DNA of 64,000 nucleotides from Legionella impletisoli (lineage in GTDB: Bacteria; Pseudomonadota; Gammaproteobacteria; Legionellales; Legionellaceae), in the NCBI RefSeq assembly GCF_900639875.1, contig NZ_CAAAIA010000002.1, positions 1 to 64,000 on the forward strand, read 5' to 3'. The notes under the pieces were generated by a model, which saw only the letters and a list, made by a program, of their open reading frames with translations, did no database searches and was not told the origin of the DNA. The position numbers were made by a program, and so were the translations under genes. Positions 34,624-43,145 of this stretch are shown here, piece by piece (the first letter of the stretch is position 1; each line of letters begins with the position of its first letter).

Positions 34624-35034
34624 CTATTCAAGTAGAGCTGTGCATTCAGGACAGCGTTTTGCTTTGATATGAATATCGGAATAACAAAAAGGACAGGTTT
34701 TGATTGAGGCGGGCTTTTTCTCTTTCTGTTGTGATAATTTATTCATCTGTCGAACCATTAAAAAAATAACGAACGCAAGGATAATAAAATCAATTAATAC
34801 ACTAAGAAACTGTCCATATTTAATTGAAATTTCTGGCTCTGTTCCTGTTTTATTTTGCAGGATGATGGCTAAGTTTGAGAAATCGACATTACCTAATAAT
34901 AACCCAACAGGCGGCATAACCACATCGTTAACTAAAGATGAAACTAAGTCACTAAATGCAGCACCAATAATGATTCCAACGGCCATATCGACCACATTTC
35001 CCCTTAACGCGAATTTTTTAAATTCTGCAAACAT
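34624..35034 (-). CDS. mscL: Large-conductance mechanosensitive channel with zinc ribbon
   Basis: MscL pentamer subunit of 136 residues that opens under membrane tension to release solutes. Seen: N-terminal amphipathic FAEFKKFALRGNVVDMAVG, first membrane helix GIIIGAAFSDLVSSLVND with the glycine/alanine pore face, periplasmic loop, and second helix FLSVLIDFIILAFVIFLMV. The C-terminal tail, normally a helical bundle, carries an added zinc ribbon with two CxxC pairs (CPFC and CPEC), a variant known in some bacteria. ATG at 35034. Single gene, converging with the small secreted protein gene. Confidence 0.95.
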   Translation of the reverse strand: MFAEFKKFALRGNVVDMAVGIIIGAAFSDLVSSLVNDVVMPPVGLLLGNVDFSNLAIILQNKTGTEPEISIKYGQFLSVLIDFIILAFVIFLMVRQMNKLSQQKEKKPASIKTCPFCYSDIHIKAKRCPECTALLE

Positions 35035-35213
35035 TTTAAAAATCCTTAATGATGTGATTTTTTTTAGATTTTTTTATTTTAAACACAAATATTTCCTATA
35101 TGAAACGGTAAGAAAATTTAAGTCATCACAACAGGTTAGTAAAAAACACTTGCTCTTTAGGAAGTGGATATGCTCTATTAATGTGTACGTAGCTTCAGGG
35201 AAGGAAGAATACT

Positions 35214-38024
35214 ATGACCTCAAAAAAAACCAGCGAAGATTATTTCCGTTTAATCAAACAAAACCATAAACGCTACCTTGAACACAACATGCTTACGCAT
35301 CTGGAGCTTACAGGCGGCTTAAAAAAAGCAAAATTGGTTGAAGATTACACCAAAAAACTCATTCATTTTCGCCCAACCAAAGAACGCTATTTGGATAGTG
35401 CTATTCAACAGTTGCCTCTCAGTTCGAAAATTGGTCATGGAGCTTTATCGGCACTGTTAGGCTTAGGCATTAGTGGTTTAACCGCATCGGCTACTCAAAA
35501 AATTGGGATTTCATCGGGTGCATTTAGCACTGTACTGGCTGCGGGTGCAAGTAATATTGCTTATAAGGCGTGGAAAGAAAGCGCTAAAAATGCGTCCGAA
35601 GATTTTTCAGCTTTTCAAGAAGCTATGAAACAAGCGGGTTTTAACGACGAGCGTTATAATGCCCTATCTGCTTCCTTAGTGAAACTCTTTCATTTTCGTG
35701 AATGCATCTTATTGAAGCTTGAAGACAACAATGGTATTAATATTCGAGAAGAATTCAAAACTCGCTATTTTCCACAAGAAAAAGGCTTTGATGAGGACGC
35801 ATTAAATCTCGCGATAGAAGCTTATTTTCTTGATGAACTCAATGCTTTATTTAACAGTGCCTTTAAAGATATTTACGAACTGCAAGAAGATTCCATCAAA
35901 GATGAGAAAAAAAATCTCATTTTTAACTGGCTCAAACTATTTTTTGAAAAACCAGAGCACCGGCAACGGTTTTCACAGCAAATGCAAATCCAGTTCATGG
36001 AAGAGTGTTTAAATTATCTTGAAACCGAAATGGCCGAACCAAGCTTTTATGCGCGTCATCCCTATGCCTCAGCCAGCGTAATGGGTTTGCTTGGCGTGCT
36101 TCTAGCCTTGAGTTTAGCCGCAGCAGTCATTGGAGGGCCAATTATAGGGATTGTGGGTATAGGGTTACTCGGTTCTTGTTTGGCAGCAGCTTCGGCTTAT
36201 TGGGCTTTAAAAAAAGTCGAAGCCGTTAAATACAAACGAACAGGAACTAACCGTGAAGCCATAGCCGCTACCATTCATAACGTTACAAATGAATGCCGAA
36301 GGCTTGATCGTTTAATAAAAAATTCAGTAGATACCTCACCTCTGGATGTGAAGTTGCTGCAAAAATATCAGGAGGATGGTTCACCTAGCATGTTCCACAA
36401 ACTTTGTTTGTTCTTTGATCATCACCATGAAGTAGCCATGGGAGCCAGTACAGCATGGCTACGTGAATACGCTTCTCGTTATCGTCATAGCAAAGCTATT
36501 GAAATTGAACTAGGCAAAGCGCACCAAGGCATTATAGAACGTAGCGAAAGGCAAACCCATGAGCTACAAAAGGAGCTCGCTGAATGGATGTTGAAGGGGC
36601 AGCATAAATCACCGCCTAAAAAACTTCAAAGCTTTGTGTATGACTCTGAAAATTATTTAAGAAAGCCTGAACATCAAGTATTTATCGAGCGCTTCGAACT
36701 CACTGAAAAAATAAGACAACAAGTCTTAGAAATCGTTGGCTCGCTACCCTATACCACCGATACCCTTTCTCTACCAGGCTTATTAATTGATTTTTATACT
36801 TCACCTCTACACCATGGTGGACTCGGCGGGCAGTTAGAAGATTTAGCCATGGCAAGATTGCTATCTCCTACAACCCTCCCATTTGATATGTTATTGCTTA
36901 CCGCTCAAAGAGTAAGCTATGCTCAGTCTAAAAGCCCTTATTACACTTATCTTCTAAAAGGGGATAATCTATATCGGAAGATGCTTGGGCTAAGTATTCA
37001 GAGCAATTTTGAGCTCACCGAACATAATATTACTCCAGGTAATATAAACCATTATCTCAAACATTCGTTTGATTTTTTATTTTCATTAAATGAAGGCATT
37101 TCTGCAAGACAAGGTGATGTGAATCTTGCTAAGCCATTTAAGCTTTCGCATGAGTTTGTGCTTTATCGAGCTTTATTAATTAAGCAGTTAGCTTCCATTG
37201 CCGATCCAAATAATCTTCGTACCGATCCCATCGTGCGGGCTGAGATTAATCGATGGATAGAAGAACAGCTGCGCATTAGCCCAACGGTTGTATTTAATGA
37301 TGTCGTCAATCAATCCCTCTTCTTAGAAGAAGATGCATCTTCTATCACCATCTTAGATCCTTTAGGCATCGCTCATCCTGTATCCGAGATTAGTTTTATT
37401 GCGGAGGCTCTGCGCTTAGACCTCGCTTATGCTTCGCGATCCTATACACCCAGTATGCTCATAGACCAAGAGGCAAAAGCTTTTTTATCCAAGCGAAAGC
37501 CCCATGAAAAAATAATATTTTGTCAACGTGATACGCAAACACTCATGACGCCGGAAGATACAGAAACTTACCACTTAAAAATTAAACAAGTGATTTTAAA
37601 CACCAGTCATTTCATTGAGCATTTAACACACAACAATACCATTAAAAAATCCAAAACCCTAGATTGTTATCTACATGATATGATCCTAGAACTTCAAGTT
37701 CTGATTGAAAAGATTGAGCGACAAGACGGCTTATTTAGCAAAACCTATGGGAGATCAAACCCTTCCTACCTTCATTTAGCCTTCGAATCCTTAAAGCATT
37801 TTAGCTTAGAATTAGACGGCCTTCTTACCCGAGAGTCCAATCAACTTAAAGTCTTAAATAAAACACTTGATTTAACCTTTGAAGATTGGTCAGCTGTCAC
37901 ACCCAAGTCGAATTTCACCCACACAACATGCAATGGAATTGCATTTTTCACTCAAACTATTTCAAAACGAATTCAAGGCATTCATGAATCGTTTGAAGTA
38001 GATCCCTTGCTGCGCTCGGGATGA
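35214..38024 (+). CDS. Large unknown protein with two membrane hairpins
   Basis: Protein of 936 residues, no signal peptide, no enzyme motif recognised. Two hydrophobic segments with many small residues: about 80-120 (ALSALLGLGISGLTASAT and on) and about 285-325 (VMGLLGVLLALSLAAAVIGG, then GIVGIGLLGSCLAA). Between and after are long charged helices; the last 600 residues look all-helical. AAGGAAG and GGGAAGGA lie before the ATG at 35214. Its size, absence of relatives I can name, and membrane hairpins fit a Dot/Icm effector, but a bacterial membrane protein is not excluded. Flanked by mscL and the MoxR operon; a 150-bp gap separates it from the latter. Confidence 0.65.
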   Translation: MTSKKTSEDYFRLIKQNHKRYLEHNMLTHLELTGGLKKAKLVEDYTKKLIHFRPTKERYLDSAIQQLPLSSKIGHGALSALLGLGISGLTASATQKIGISSGAFSTVLAAGASNIAYKAWKESAKNASEDFSAFQEAMKQAGFNDERYNALSASLVKLFHFRECILLKLEDNNGINIREEFKTRYFPQEKGFDEDALNLAIEAYFLDELNALFNSAFKDIYELQEDSIKDEKKNLIFNWLKLFFEKPEHRQRFSQQMQIQFMEECLNYLETEMAEPSFYARHPYASASVMGLLGVLLALSLAAAVIGGPIIGIVGIGLLGSCLAAASAYWALKKVEAVKYKRTGTNREAIAATIHNVTNECRRLDRLIKNSVDTSPLDVKLLQKYQEDGSPSMFHKLCLFFDHHHEVAMGASTAWLREYASRYRHSKAIEIELGKAHQGIIERSERQTHELQKELAEWMLKGQHKSPPKKLQSFVYDSENYLRKPEHQVFIERFELTEKIRQQVLEIVGSLPYTTDTLSLPGLLIDFYTSPLHHGGLGGQLEDLAMARLLSPTTLPFDMLLLTAQRVSYAQSKSPYYTYLLKGDNLYRKMLGLSIQSNFELTEHNITPGNINHYLKHSFDFLFSLNEGISARQGDVNLAKPFKLSHEFVLYRALLIKQLASIADPNNLRTDPIVRAEINRWIEEQLRISPTVVFNDVVNQSLFLEEDASSITILDPLGIAHPVSEISFIAEALRLDLAYASRSYTPSMLIDQEAKAFLSKRKPHEKIIFCQRDTQTLMTPEDTETYHLKIKQVILNTSHFIEHLTHNNTIKKSKTLDCYLHDMILELQVLIEKIERQDGLFSKTYGRSNPSYLHLAFESLKHFSLELDGLLTRESNQLKVLNKTLDLTFEDWSAVTPKSNFTHTTCNGIAFFTQTISKRIQGIHESFEVDPLLRSG

Positions 38025-38170
38025 TTGTGAGTTACGGCCTCTAACTTAGCCCAGGGTTATTCCATCAACAGACTCGAGTACTGACCTCCTTCTTTTACAT
38101 TGAAATAACCCTTTTTCGACTTATACTTAATTTATACGACTAATTTTCATGGAAAGAATAAGACGCTTTT

Positions 38171-39073
38171 ATGATTAAAGAACTTCAAGAAGCACTTAAT
38201 AGCGTTATCTTAGGAAAAAGCGACGTAATACGCCTTTCTATTAGTTGTCTTTTAGCCGATGGACATCTTTTATTAGAAGATATACCAGGTATGGGCAAAA
38301 CAACCCTAAGCCATGCTTTAGCACATTTCACTGGCATGAAATATCGGCGGATCCAATTTACCAGTGACTTATTGCCCACCGATTTAATTGGTGTATCGAT
38401 TTATGATGTTGAGCATCAACGGTTTAATTTTCATCCGGGACCTATCTTTTCACAACTCATTTTGGCCGATGAAATTAATCGTGCAACCCCAAAAACTCAA
38501 AGCGCCTTACTTGAAGCCATGGAAGAGCGTCAAGTCACAACCGACTCTGGTACACATTCACTCCCCACCCCATTTTTTGTTATTGCTACTCAAAATCCAG
38601 CGCATCACGCAGGGACATTTCTACTACCCGAATCACAATTGGACCGTTTTTTAATGCGCTTATCCATTGGATATCCCTCTCCTGAAGCAGAACGAAAACT
38701 TCTTATCGAAGAAGAACAAAGAGATAAGCTGAATCATTTATCTCCTGTTATCGACCCAGAACAATTATTGAAATGGCAAATTGAATGTCAAAACATCACC
38801 GTTTCAGAACCCGTGTTGGACTACATCCAAGCCATGCTGCAAACGAGTCGTGTACAAGATTGGTTTAATCACGGGCTAAGTCCCAGAGCTGGTCGCGCTT
38901 TGCTTCGAGCATCCCAAGCCTATGCGCATGTATGTGAGCGAGATTTTGTTAGACCTGATGATGTCCAAGCCATATTGCCGGCAGTTGTGAACCACCGGCT
39001 TGTGTTTAAACGCGCCAAAGGAGAGCTTACACCAGCGGATATGCTCTTAAATCATGTTGAGGTACCTGTGTGA
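38171..39073 (+). CDS. MoxR-family AAA+ ATPase
   Basis: Cytoplasmic AAA+ chaperone of 300 residues. Walker A is IPGMGKTT with Lys43, Walker B LILADEINRA, sensor segment VIATQNP, and an arginine-finger region in DRFLMRLSIGYPSPEAE. MoxR ATPases help assemble or activate partner proteins, usually encoded next to them. Here the next two genes are a DUF58 protein and a transglutaminase-like membrane protein, the common MoxR-DUF58-TgpA set. The stop overlaps the GTG start of the DUF58 gene by four bases. A ribosome binding site for this gene itself is poor, so it may be made at low level. Confidence 0.9.
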   Translation: MIKELQEALNSVILGKSDVIRLSISCLLADGHLLLEDIPGMGKTTLSHALAHFTGMKYRRIQFTSDLLPTDLIGVSIYDVEHQRFNFHPGPIFSQLILADEINRATPKTQSALLEAMEERQVTTDSGTHSLPTPFFVIATQNPAHHAGTFLLPESQLDRFLMRLSIGYPSPEAERKLLIEEEQRDKLNHLSPVIDPEQLLKWQIECQNITVSEPVLDYIQAMLQTSRVQDWFNHGLSPRAGRALLRASQAYAHVCERDFVRPDDVQAILPAVVNHRLVFKRAKGELTPADMLLNHVEVPV

Positions 39074-40026
39074 TTTTACGGCTCAAACAATGGGTTTCGG
39101 AAAAGATACGTTATTGGGTGCAAAAGCGCCATCCGCTTTCAAACCCACAACACCTCTATTCAAACCGAATCTATATTCTGCCCTCGGCTTTTGGTTGGCT
39201 CTACGGTATCGTTATTTTGACCATAACAACGGGTGCCATCAATTATCAGCTTAATACCGCCTATTTTTTTGTTTTTCTTTTAGCCATTCTCGGATTACTC
39301 TCCATGTGGCAAACACATCAAAACTTAAAAAACTTAAGTATTCAGTGCATGATGATTGATGATGTTGAAGAAGGACATCCAGCCAAAATCAGACTTTTCA
39401 TCAATCCAAAACATCAACTACGGTATGGATTAATCTTCTCTACGAACCAAGGTGAGGTGGTCACAGTAGAGAAAATACCTAAAGAAGGGAGCAAAGCTAT
39501 ATTACCGCTGGAAACGCATGCAAGAGGCCAATTTAAAATCCCTCCCATTAAGATTTACAGTTACTACCCATTGGGTATATTTAAGGTATGGTCCTATCTT
39601 TATTATGACGTGAACTATTATGTATACCCAGCAGCCAAGCACCCTGGTTTTTGGCCAGTTTCCATAAGTGAAGAGAGTCTCTTAGACAATCCTATCCAAC
39701 ATCCTGGGGATGAAGAGCTTTATGAACTTCAATCCGTAGAAAGTCCTTGGGTCCAAGCTAGCCGAATCGCTTGGAAAATTTCAGCACGAACAAACGAATG
39801 GTATTTAAAAAAAATGACCAACCCTGCTGGCGAATACTGGTTATTTAGATTGGAAGATTTACAGGAAACCGATCTTGAAACCAGTTTGGAGTATTTAAGT
39901 TATTGGATCCAAACTGCAGAGCAGTTAAAACAACCTTATGCTTTAGAGTTAAATGGCAAAGCTTCTCTGTTTGGTTTTGGAGAAGAACATAAGCGGTCTT
40001 GTTTACGAAAACTAGCGGTGTACTAA
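39070..40026 (+). CDS. DUF58-domain membrane protein
   Basis: Protein of 318 residues with two membrane helices near residues 35-75 and a soluble domain. The segment QASRIAWKISARTNEWYLKKM corresponds to the DUF58 hallmark I-x-W-K-x-x-A-R, but the preceding YxPGD word of many members is absent (QSVESPWV). Function unknown; associated with MoxR ATPases and transglutaminases. Start GTG at 39070 overlaps the MoxR stop. Its TAA stop shares a base with the ATG of the next gene (TAATG), so all three are translationally coupled. Confidence 0.85.
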   Translation: MILRLKQWVSEKIRYWVQKRHPLSNPQHLYSNRIYILPSAFGWLYGIVILTITTGAINYQLNTAYFFVFLLAILGLLSMWQTHQNLKNLSIQCMMIDDVEEGHPAKIRLFINPKHQLRYGLIFSTNQGEVVTVEKIPKEGSKAILPLETHARGQFKIPPIKIYSYYPLGIFKVWSYLYYDVNYYVYPAAKHPGFWPVSISEESLLDNPIQHPGDEELYELQSVESPWVQASRIAWKISARTNEWYLKKMTNPAGEYWLFRLEDLQETDLETSLEYLSYWIQTAEQLKQPYALELNGKASLFGFGEEHKRSCLRKLAVY

Positions 40027-42017
40027 TGTATGTTTATTATGGCGAACAAATCCCTTTAGCCACGTTAAGGCATGCCTTATTCGTCATGGGATTTTGTTAC
40101 TTACCGCATTTTGCAACCACGCCCTGGTGGCTCTCTTTGTTTGCATTAGCCGCAATCAGTTATCGCTTGGCTGGCAGCTATTGGCATTACCCTGTACCTC
40201 CATTATGGATGCGAATATGCATTGCAATGAGCGCATTATTGATTTTAAGATGGCACTATGGAGGATTTTTATCCAGTGGTTTTTTTATTGGGGTTTTAGT
40301 CACTTTTTTTTGGTTAAAACTCATTGAGTTGCATCGCAAACGAGATTTGCGTGCCATTATATTAATTAGCTTTTACGTCATTTTTACCGCTTTAATTACC
40401 CACACGAATTTATGGATTTTCTTTTATGTCATTATTGCAGTCCTCGCAAATTTATCGCTTCTTTTAAAAATGCAGCTCCCTTCCGCACCCCTTGTGCGAT
40501 TGAGTCGGAAAAGCTTGATTCTTTTAGTCACTGCTATCCCTGTTAGTATTTTAATGTTTTTTGTTTTTCCCCGTATTGCAACACCTATGTGGTTAATTAA
40601 TTTACCTCCTATGGGGCAAACGGCATTCCATGAAAACATGAATCCAGGATCCATTGCATCGCTTCAAACCGATGATCGAACGGCCATGAGAATTACCTTT
40701 AATGATCAAGACAAAGCCGGGGTAACGATTTATTGGAATGGTTTAGCATTAAGTCATTACGATGGCATCACGTGGAGTGAGCCCAACAAAAAAGCTTTTG
40801 TGTATCTGCCATTGGAACTACTATCAACCAAAGAAGAAGCGGATTATGAGATTCTTCTTGAAGCTCATGAAAAACGCTGGCTTTTTTACATGGAGGAACC
40901 CATCGCCGGTTGGCCAAAATTAAAATATTCTTCAAATACAGGTTTAACGCTTCTTGATTTTAAACCCATCAATCAACGCTTTGCTTATGCGGTGACTTCA
41001 AGGCCTAGGCTATATTACCCTTTAAATCGATTATTGCTAGAACAGAATCTCCAATTACCACGAAACTCAAGCCCCAAGCTCAAAGACTGGGCTGCACAAC
41101 AAATGATTTTAGCCAACCATAATCCTCTTCAATTGACACAACAAATTCTTAAATATATTAAGGAAAAACCTTTCTGGTATACTTTACAACCTAAACCCAT
41201 TGGCCAAGATACTTATCAACTTGACCGCTTCTGGTTTGATACCCGCGAAGGATATTGTGAACACTATTCAAGCGCCCTGGCTTTTATCTATCGTGCTGCA
41301 GGTATTCCTGCTCGCGTGATACTTGGGTACTATGGTGGCGAGTGGAATCCTGTTGGGAAGTATTTAAATGTTAGGCAAAAAGATGCTCACGCCTGGGTGG
41401 AGTATTGGCAAAATAACATTGGATGGATTCGAGTCGATCCTACTGCAGCAATCCCCCCTCATCGTATTGACCCAACAATTATTGAGGAACAAGAGCCGAA
41501 TCAGGCGTTTTATATGGATTGGGAACGCTATCAATTAGAGTTGCCTTGGCTTTCGCGAATGAAAATCATGTATGAATCATTTAAGTTTTTCTGGGAGCGG
41601 TGGTTACTGTTTTATAATCAGGAGCGTCAGCAAGAGCTCATTCAATCCTTTGGGTTTGGTCCATGGAATTTAGGATTCTTAATCCAAATTTGGATTAGTA
41701 TTGTACTAGTCTTCTTATTCTTTGGTTGGGCCTGGTTTCACTGGCAATCCAAACGAATTGATCCGCTCATACGTGAATACCAGCGACTACGTCAAGAATT
41801 CAAACGACTCGGTATTCCTATAGCATTACCTATGAGTCTATTAGCACAACTTGATATCTTACAAAAAACATATCCTAAGTTAGACCCAATTGTTTCAGAA
41901 TTTATTGCAAACTATGAGGTCAAGAGATTAAAAAAAGCACTGGGAAAAGATACCTATGCCCGAAAAGAAACTCAAATCTTGCTCAAAGATCTTCGTAAAC
42001 AATTACGAAGGATTTGA
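40026..42017 (+). CDS. TgpA-type transmembrane transglutaminase-like protein
   Basis: Inner-membrane protein of 663 residues of the DUF3488/transglutaminase-core family (TgpA of Pseudomonas, where it is essential and is thought to act on the envelope). An N-terminal block of about six to seven helices (residues 1-190), a large periplasmic part, then a papain-like transglutaminase core with Cys411 (GYCEHYSS), His455 (DAHAWVEYW) and Asp471 (RVDPT), and a C-terminal membrane helix with a cytoplasmic tail. The start is the ATG at 40026 overlapping the DUF58 stop; the frame's earlier start at 39999 is less likely. Catalytic triad complete, so an active enzyme or protease is expected. Confidence 0.9.
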   Translation: MYVYYGEQIPLATLRHALFVMGFCYLPHFATTPWWLSLFALAAISYRLAGSYWHYPVPPLWMRICIAMSALLILRWHYGGFLSSGFFIGVLVTFFWLKLIELHRKRDLRAIILISFYVIFTALITHTNLWIFFYVIIAVLANLSLLLKMQLPSAPLVRLSRKSLILLVTAIPVSILMFFVFPRIATPMWLINLPPMGQTAFHENMNPGSIASLQTDDRTAMRITFNDQDKAGVTIYWNGLALSHYDGITWSEPNKKAFVYLPLELLSTKEEADYEILLEAHEKRWLFYMEEPIAGWPKLKYSSNTGLTLLDFKPINQRFAYAVTSRPRLYYPLNRLLLEQNLQLPRNSSPKLKDWAAQQMILANHNPLQLTQQILKYIKEKPFWYTLQPKPIGQDTYQLDRFWFDTREGYCEHYSSALAFIYRAAGIPARVILGYYGGEWNPVGKYLNVRQKDAHAWVEYWQNNIGWIRVDPTAAIPPHRIDPTIIEEQEPNQAFYMDWERYQLELPWLSRMKIMYESFKFFWERWLLFYNQERQQELIQSFGFGPWNLGFLIQIWISIVLVFLFFGWAWFHWQSKRIDPLIREYQRLRQEFKRLGIPIALPMSLLAQLDILQKTYPKLDPIVSEFIANYEVKRLKKALGKDTYARKETQILLKDLRKQLRRI

Positions 42018-42305
42018 AGGAGGAATCGCGTTCACTTGTTCTTCAAACTGTATAATGGTTTTCAACCCCTCATCGGTTAAAGACAAATAATTGTAATCTG
42101 GATCCGCTGTGGTTCGCTGCATCCATTTATTTGCAATGCATATATCCGCTAAGCGTTCGAGTTCTGCTAAATTGGTATCAATTTTATATAAATATTTCAG
42201 TTGATTCACCATGTCGACATCAACACTTAGAAACACAGCATCATTGGACAACCCTCGCGCACGCATTTCATTGTAAAACACCGCCAACAATCCTATCTCG
42301 TTCAT
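42003..42305 (-). CDS. Small unknown protein, winged-helix-like
   Basis: Protein of 100 residues with no membrane segment. Residues about 45-85 (LAELERLADICIANKWM, then DYNYLSLTDEGLKTI) have the layout of a helix-turn-helix followed by a beta wing with the typical LTDEG word of small winged-helix proteins. A DNA- or protein-binding role is an inference from this. The ATG at 42305 follows GGGG. It overlaps the 3' end of the transglutaminase gene by 15 bases on the other strand. A 36-bp palindrome (42342-42377) lies upstream of it. Confidence 0.6.
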   Translation of the reverse strand: MNEIGLLAVFYNEMRARGLSNDAVFLSVDVDMVNQLKYLYKIDTNLAELERLADICIANKWMQRTTADPDYNYLSLTDEGLKTIIQFEEQVNAIPPSNPS

Positions 42306-42341
42306 AGTGCCCCCGTTATGATAAGGCTATTTAATGTGAGT

Positions 42342-42377
42342 TCGATATCAGCAAAATTCGGACTTTTCTGATATCGT
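42342..42377. repeat. 36-bp palindrome, copy 3 of 3
   Basis: TCGATATCAGCAAAAT, loop TCGG, ACTTTTCTGATATCGT; the left arm is identical to copies 1 and 2, the right arm carries three changes, and the loop has become TCGG. GTGAGTTCGA precedes it as in the first copy's neighbourhood. It lies between the 42305 start and the end of the persulfide dioxygenase gene. Confidence 0.8.
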
Positions 42378-42438
42378 ACCGGCTTAGTTTAAATAGTGTA
42401 GTCGAGCGTTATTGGAATGAAAACTGAGTATCCTTGGA

Positions 42439-43131
42439 TCACTCAAATTCTTCGATTCCACATTTTTGATTGGCAGGGACAGCTACATGCATCATTTTAG
42501 GATGTGGTAAATTTAATCCCGCCATTAAATCCGCGTATGCTTCGCAGGAAATTCCCGCTAACCTTGGGTTGTATAATTTTTCCTCGCCAATGGTACTGAC
42601 CGTCATACCATTATAATCATGTCCAGGGTATACCAAGGTTTCATCAGGTAACGAAAATAAACGCTCATGGATACTCAAGTATTGCTGAAAAGCATTGCCA
42701 TGCTGAAAATCCGTACGCCCTGTGCCTCGAATGAAAAGAGTATCGCCAGTAAACACTCTGTCGTTCAGCAAAAAACAATACGAGTCATCGGTATGGCCAG
42801 GCGTATACAGAACGTTTAATTCAAAGCCATCAAAACGTAACACATCATTATCACGAAAACGCCTCGTTACACAATTTGCTTGACTTTGTTCTCCCATCAT
42901 CATGTCACAATTTAAAAGACGATTTAATGTGCCCAGAGCAGTAATGTGATCGGCATGTAAATGCGTATCTAACGCTGCGACTAATTTCAAATCCAGTTGG
43001 TTTATTAAAGCCAAATATTGCTCGGCTTTTGATTTAACTGGGTCAATAATCACGGCATCACGGCCTTTAGCAGCGGCAACTAAATAAGTATAGGTAAATG
43101 ATTCATGATCAAAAAGCTGTCTAAATAACAT
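42439..43131 (-). CDS. Persulfide dioxygenase (ETHE1/Sdo type)
   Basis: Metallo-beta-lactamase-fold protein of 230 residues. Iron ligands by motif: THLHADH (His57, His59, Asp61, His62), the TPGHTDDS histidine, the aspartate of GDTLF, and the histidine of YPGHDYNG; the GTGRTDFQ word is the ETHE1/Sdo signature that binds glutathione persulfide. It oxidises GSSH to sulfite and glutathione, the detoxification of sulfide in the cytoplasm. GGAG lies seven bases before the ATG. It starts 14 bases after ugpB, in the same direction, so they are likely co-transcribed although their roles differ. Confidence 0.9.
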   Translation of the reverse strand: MLFRQLFDHESFTYTYLVAAAKGRDAVIIDPVKSKAEQYLALINQLDLKLVAALDTHLHADHITALGTLNRLLNCDMMMGEQSQANCVTRRFRDNDVLRFDGFELNVLYTPGHTDDSYCFLLNDRVFTGDTLFIRGTGRTDFQHGNAFQQYLSIHERLFSLPDETLVYPGHDYNGMTVSTIGEEKLYNPRLAGISCEAYADLMAGLNLPHPKMMHVAVPANQKCGIEEFE

Positions 43132-43145
43132 CCTAAAACTCCAGA

